From Cubamyces lactineus (Eukaryota; Basidiomycota; Agaricomycetes; Polyporales; Polyporaceae): DNA of 64,000 bases. The notes beneath the pieces are model-generated. The model did not search any database and was not told the origin of the DNA. It worked only from the letters and a program-made list of their open reading frames with translations. The stretch lies in assembly GCA_022376465.1 (NCBI GenBank), contig JACDTU010000007.1, forward strand, positions 744,001 to 808,000. The letters run 5' to 3'. Made by a program: the position numbers and the translations under genes. Numbering within the stretch: position 1 is the first letter of the stretch; the number at the start of each line of letters is the position of its first letter. This document shows, in pieces, positions 63,342 through 64,000 of the stretch.

Positions 63342-64000
63342 TTACACAGAGCCCCGTGGCTGAAATCCTCCCAAGACAGGAGGCTTCTGCTTAGCGCTGT
63401 CAAGAAGCTTGTTGAAGTCCGGCGTCCCAAGACCAGTAACCTAACGAATTGCACAATCAGTTCTTGATCCCTCAGCTGAGAGGAACACGTACCGGGTCCC
63501 AGCCCTCGGCTGCCGGGAAGCCATTCGTACCACAACCCGAGTTACTACCTTGCGTGATGTCGTTCATCGCGCTCGCTGCAGAAGAGTACAAGAACGGGTT
63601 GAGGAACCCGATAGGCTGCCCACCATCCTTGAGGATCGCGTCGTTCACCAGAGCGATCACGCTCGCGACCGTCGGGCTCGCCGCGCTCGTGCCGTCGACG
63701 TCTGTGACCTGCCCGTTGATGAAGACCTGAAAGTTCTGGGCCTGGGCGGCGATGTCTGGGTACGCGCGACCGGAGGAGTTGAACAGGCCTGAGTTCGTGT
63801 TCCCAAGGGTTTGCAGGTAAGAGGTCACAGACGCGTCTTGGTACGCCGGTCTAGCGAAGATTTCGGAGAAGCCACCTGCGGAGAGGGAGGCAGCGACTTC
63901 AGGCCCGAAGCTAGTCGTTCCGCCAACCGAAGTCACGCTGTGCAGCCTAGTCAGCGCTGAGGCTTTGGCATAGCCAACGTACAACGAACTCACAAAGGGC
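63342..64000 (-). CDS. Sedolisin-family protease (S53, tripeptidyl-peptidase-like), 3' part
   Basis: Acid serine-carboxyl peptidase, secreted in related fungi; only the C-terminal part lies in the window. Exons 63440-63342, 63937-63493 and a fragment up to 64000 ending at 63994 close in phase. The visible protein reads PFVTSVGG, then SGGFSEIFARPAYQ-like sequence (here SAGGFSEIFARPAYQD), SSGRAYPDIAAQAQNF, the catalytic-Ser region DGTSAASPTVASVIALVND, ILKDGGQPIGFLNPFLY, WDPVTGLGTPDF, and a short tail ending PRGSV. It keeps the calcium-site context (NDITQG, GWDPVTGLG). The catalytic Glu/Asp pair and the pro-domain lie beyond the right edge. It converges with the small membrane protein gene, 260 bp away. 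Confidence 0.93.

Overview
The window reads as nuclear DNA of a white-rot basidiomycete, most likely in or near the Polyporales. Almost every recognisable gene is cut by short introns (about 50-70 nt) with GT(G/A)-type donors and (C/T)AG acceptors. The proteins are typical of agaricomycetes: a class II manganese peroxidase, DUF6533 and DUF7223 proteins, MATA-type HMG-box regulators, a sedolisin protease and a short Gly/Ala/Met-rich membrane protein. Gene models were assembled by hand from splice signals, reading-phase continuity and protein-family memory. Where every exon phase closes, I give exon coordinates. No tRNA, rRNA, CRISPR array or intact transposon was seen.

Layout. 1-7.9 kb: two divergent HMG-box transcription factor genes (the first runs off the left edge) and a pyrimidine-rich downstream tract. 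7.9-13.8 kb: a multi-pass DUF6533 membrane protein (-) and a QNG1/DUF2419 queuosine-salvage enzyme (+). 14.2-20.6 kb: a long NAD kinase (-) and a secreted, possibly GPI-anchored PLC-like phosphodiesterase (+). 20.8-26.5 kb: a 12-exon short manganese peroxidase (-), then ferrochelatase (-); both concern heme. 28.6-32.4 kb: a disordered, probably nuclear protein (-) and an 80-residue stand-alone dsRNA-binding protein (+).

35.1-49.9 kb: three aquaglyceroporin paralogues, all on the minus strand. Two are adjacent. The third is separated from them by a plus-strand tandem pair of DUF7223 secreted proteins whose exon lengths are nearly identical. 50.9-56 kb: an O-fucosyltransferase-like gene (+) that carries a one-base frameshift, converging on a membrane-anchored GH5 exo-beta-1,3-glucanase (-). 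58.7-64 kb: a GT61-type glycosyltransferase (+), a small Gly/Ala-rich membrane protein whose start codon is directly followed by an intron (+), and the 3' part of a sedolisin protease (-).

Functional themes: wood decay and cell-wall work (MnP, GH5, GT61, O-FucT-like, sedolisin), cofactor supply (ferrochelatase, NAD kinase, queuosine salvage), and solute channels that look recently duplicated and diverging at their NPA pore motifs. The most notable structural observations are two micro-exons (5 nt and 8 nt), exact intron gain or loss between aquaporin paralogues, a start-codon-only coding exon, and perfect CCTTATAAGG (CArG-like) boxes serving as TATA elements at two genes. Intergenic gaps of 2-3 kb hold scattered exon-like islands but nothing I can name.
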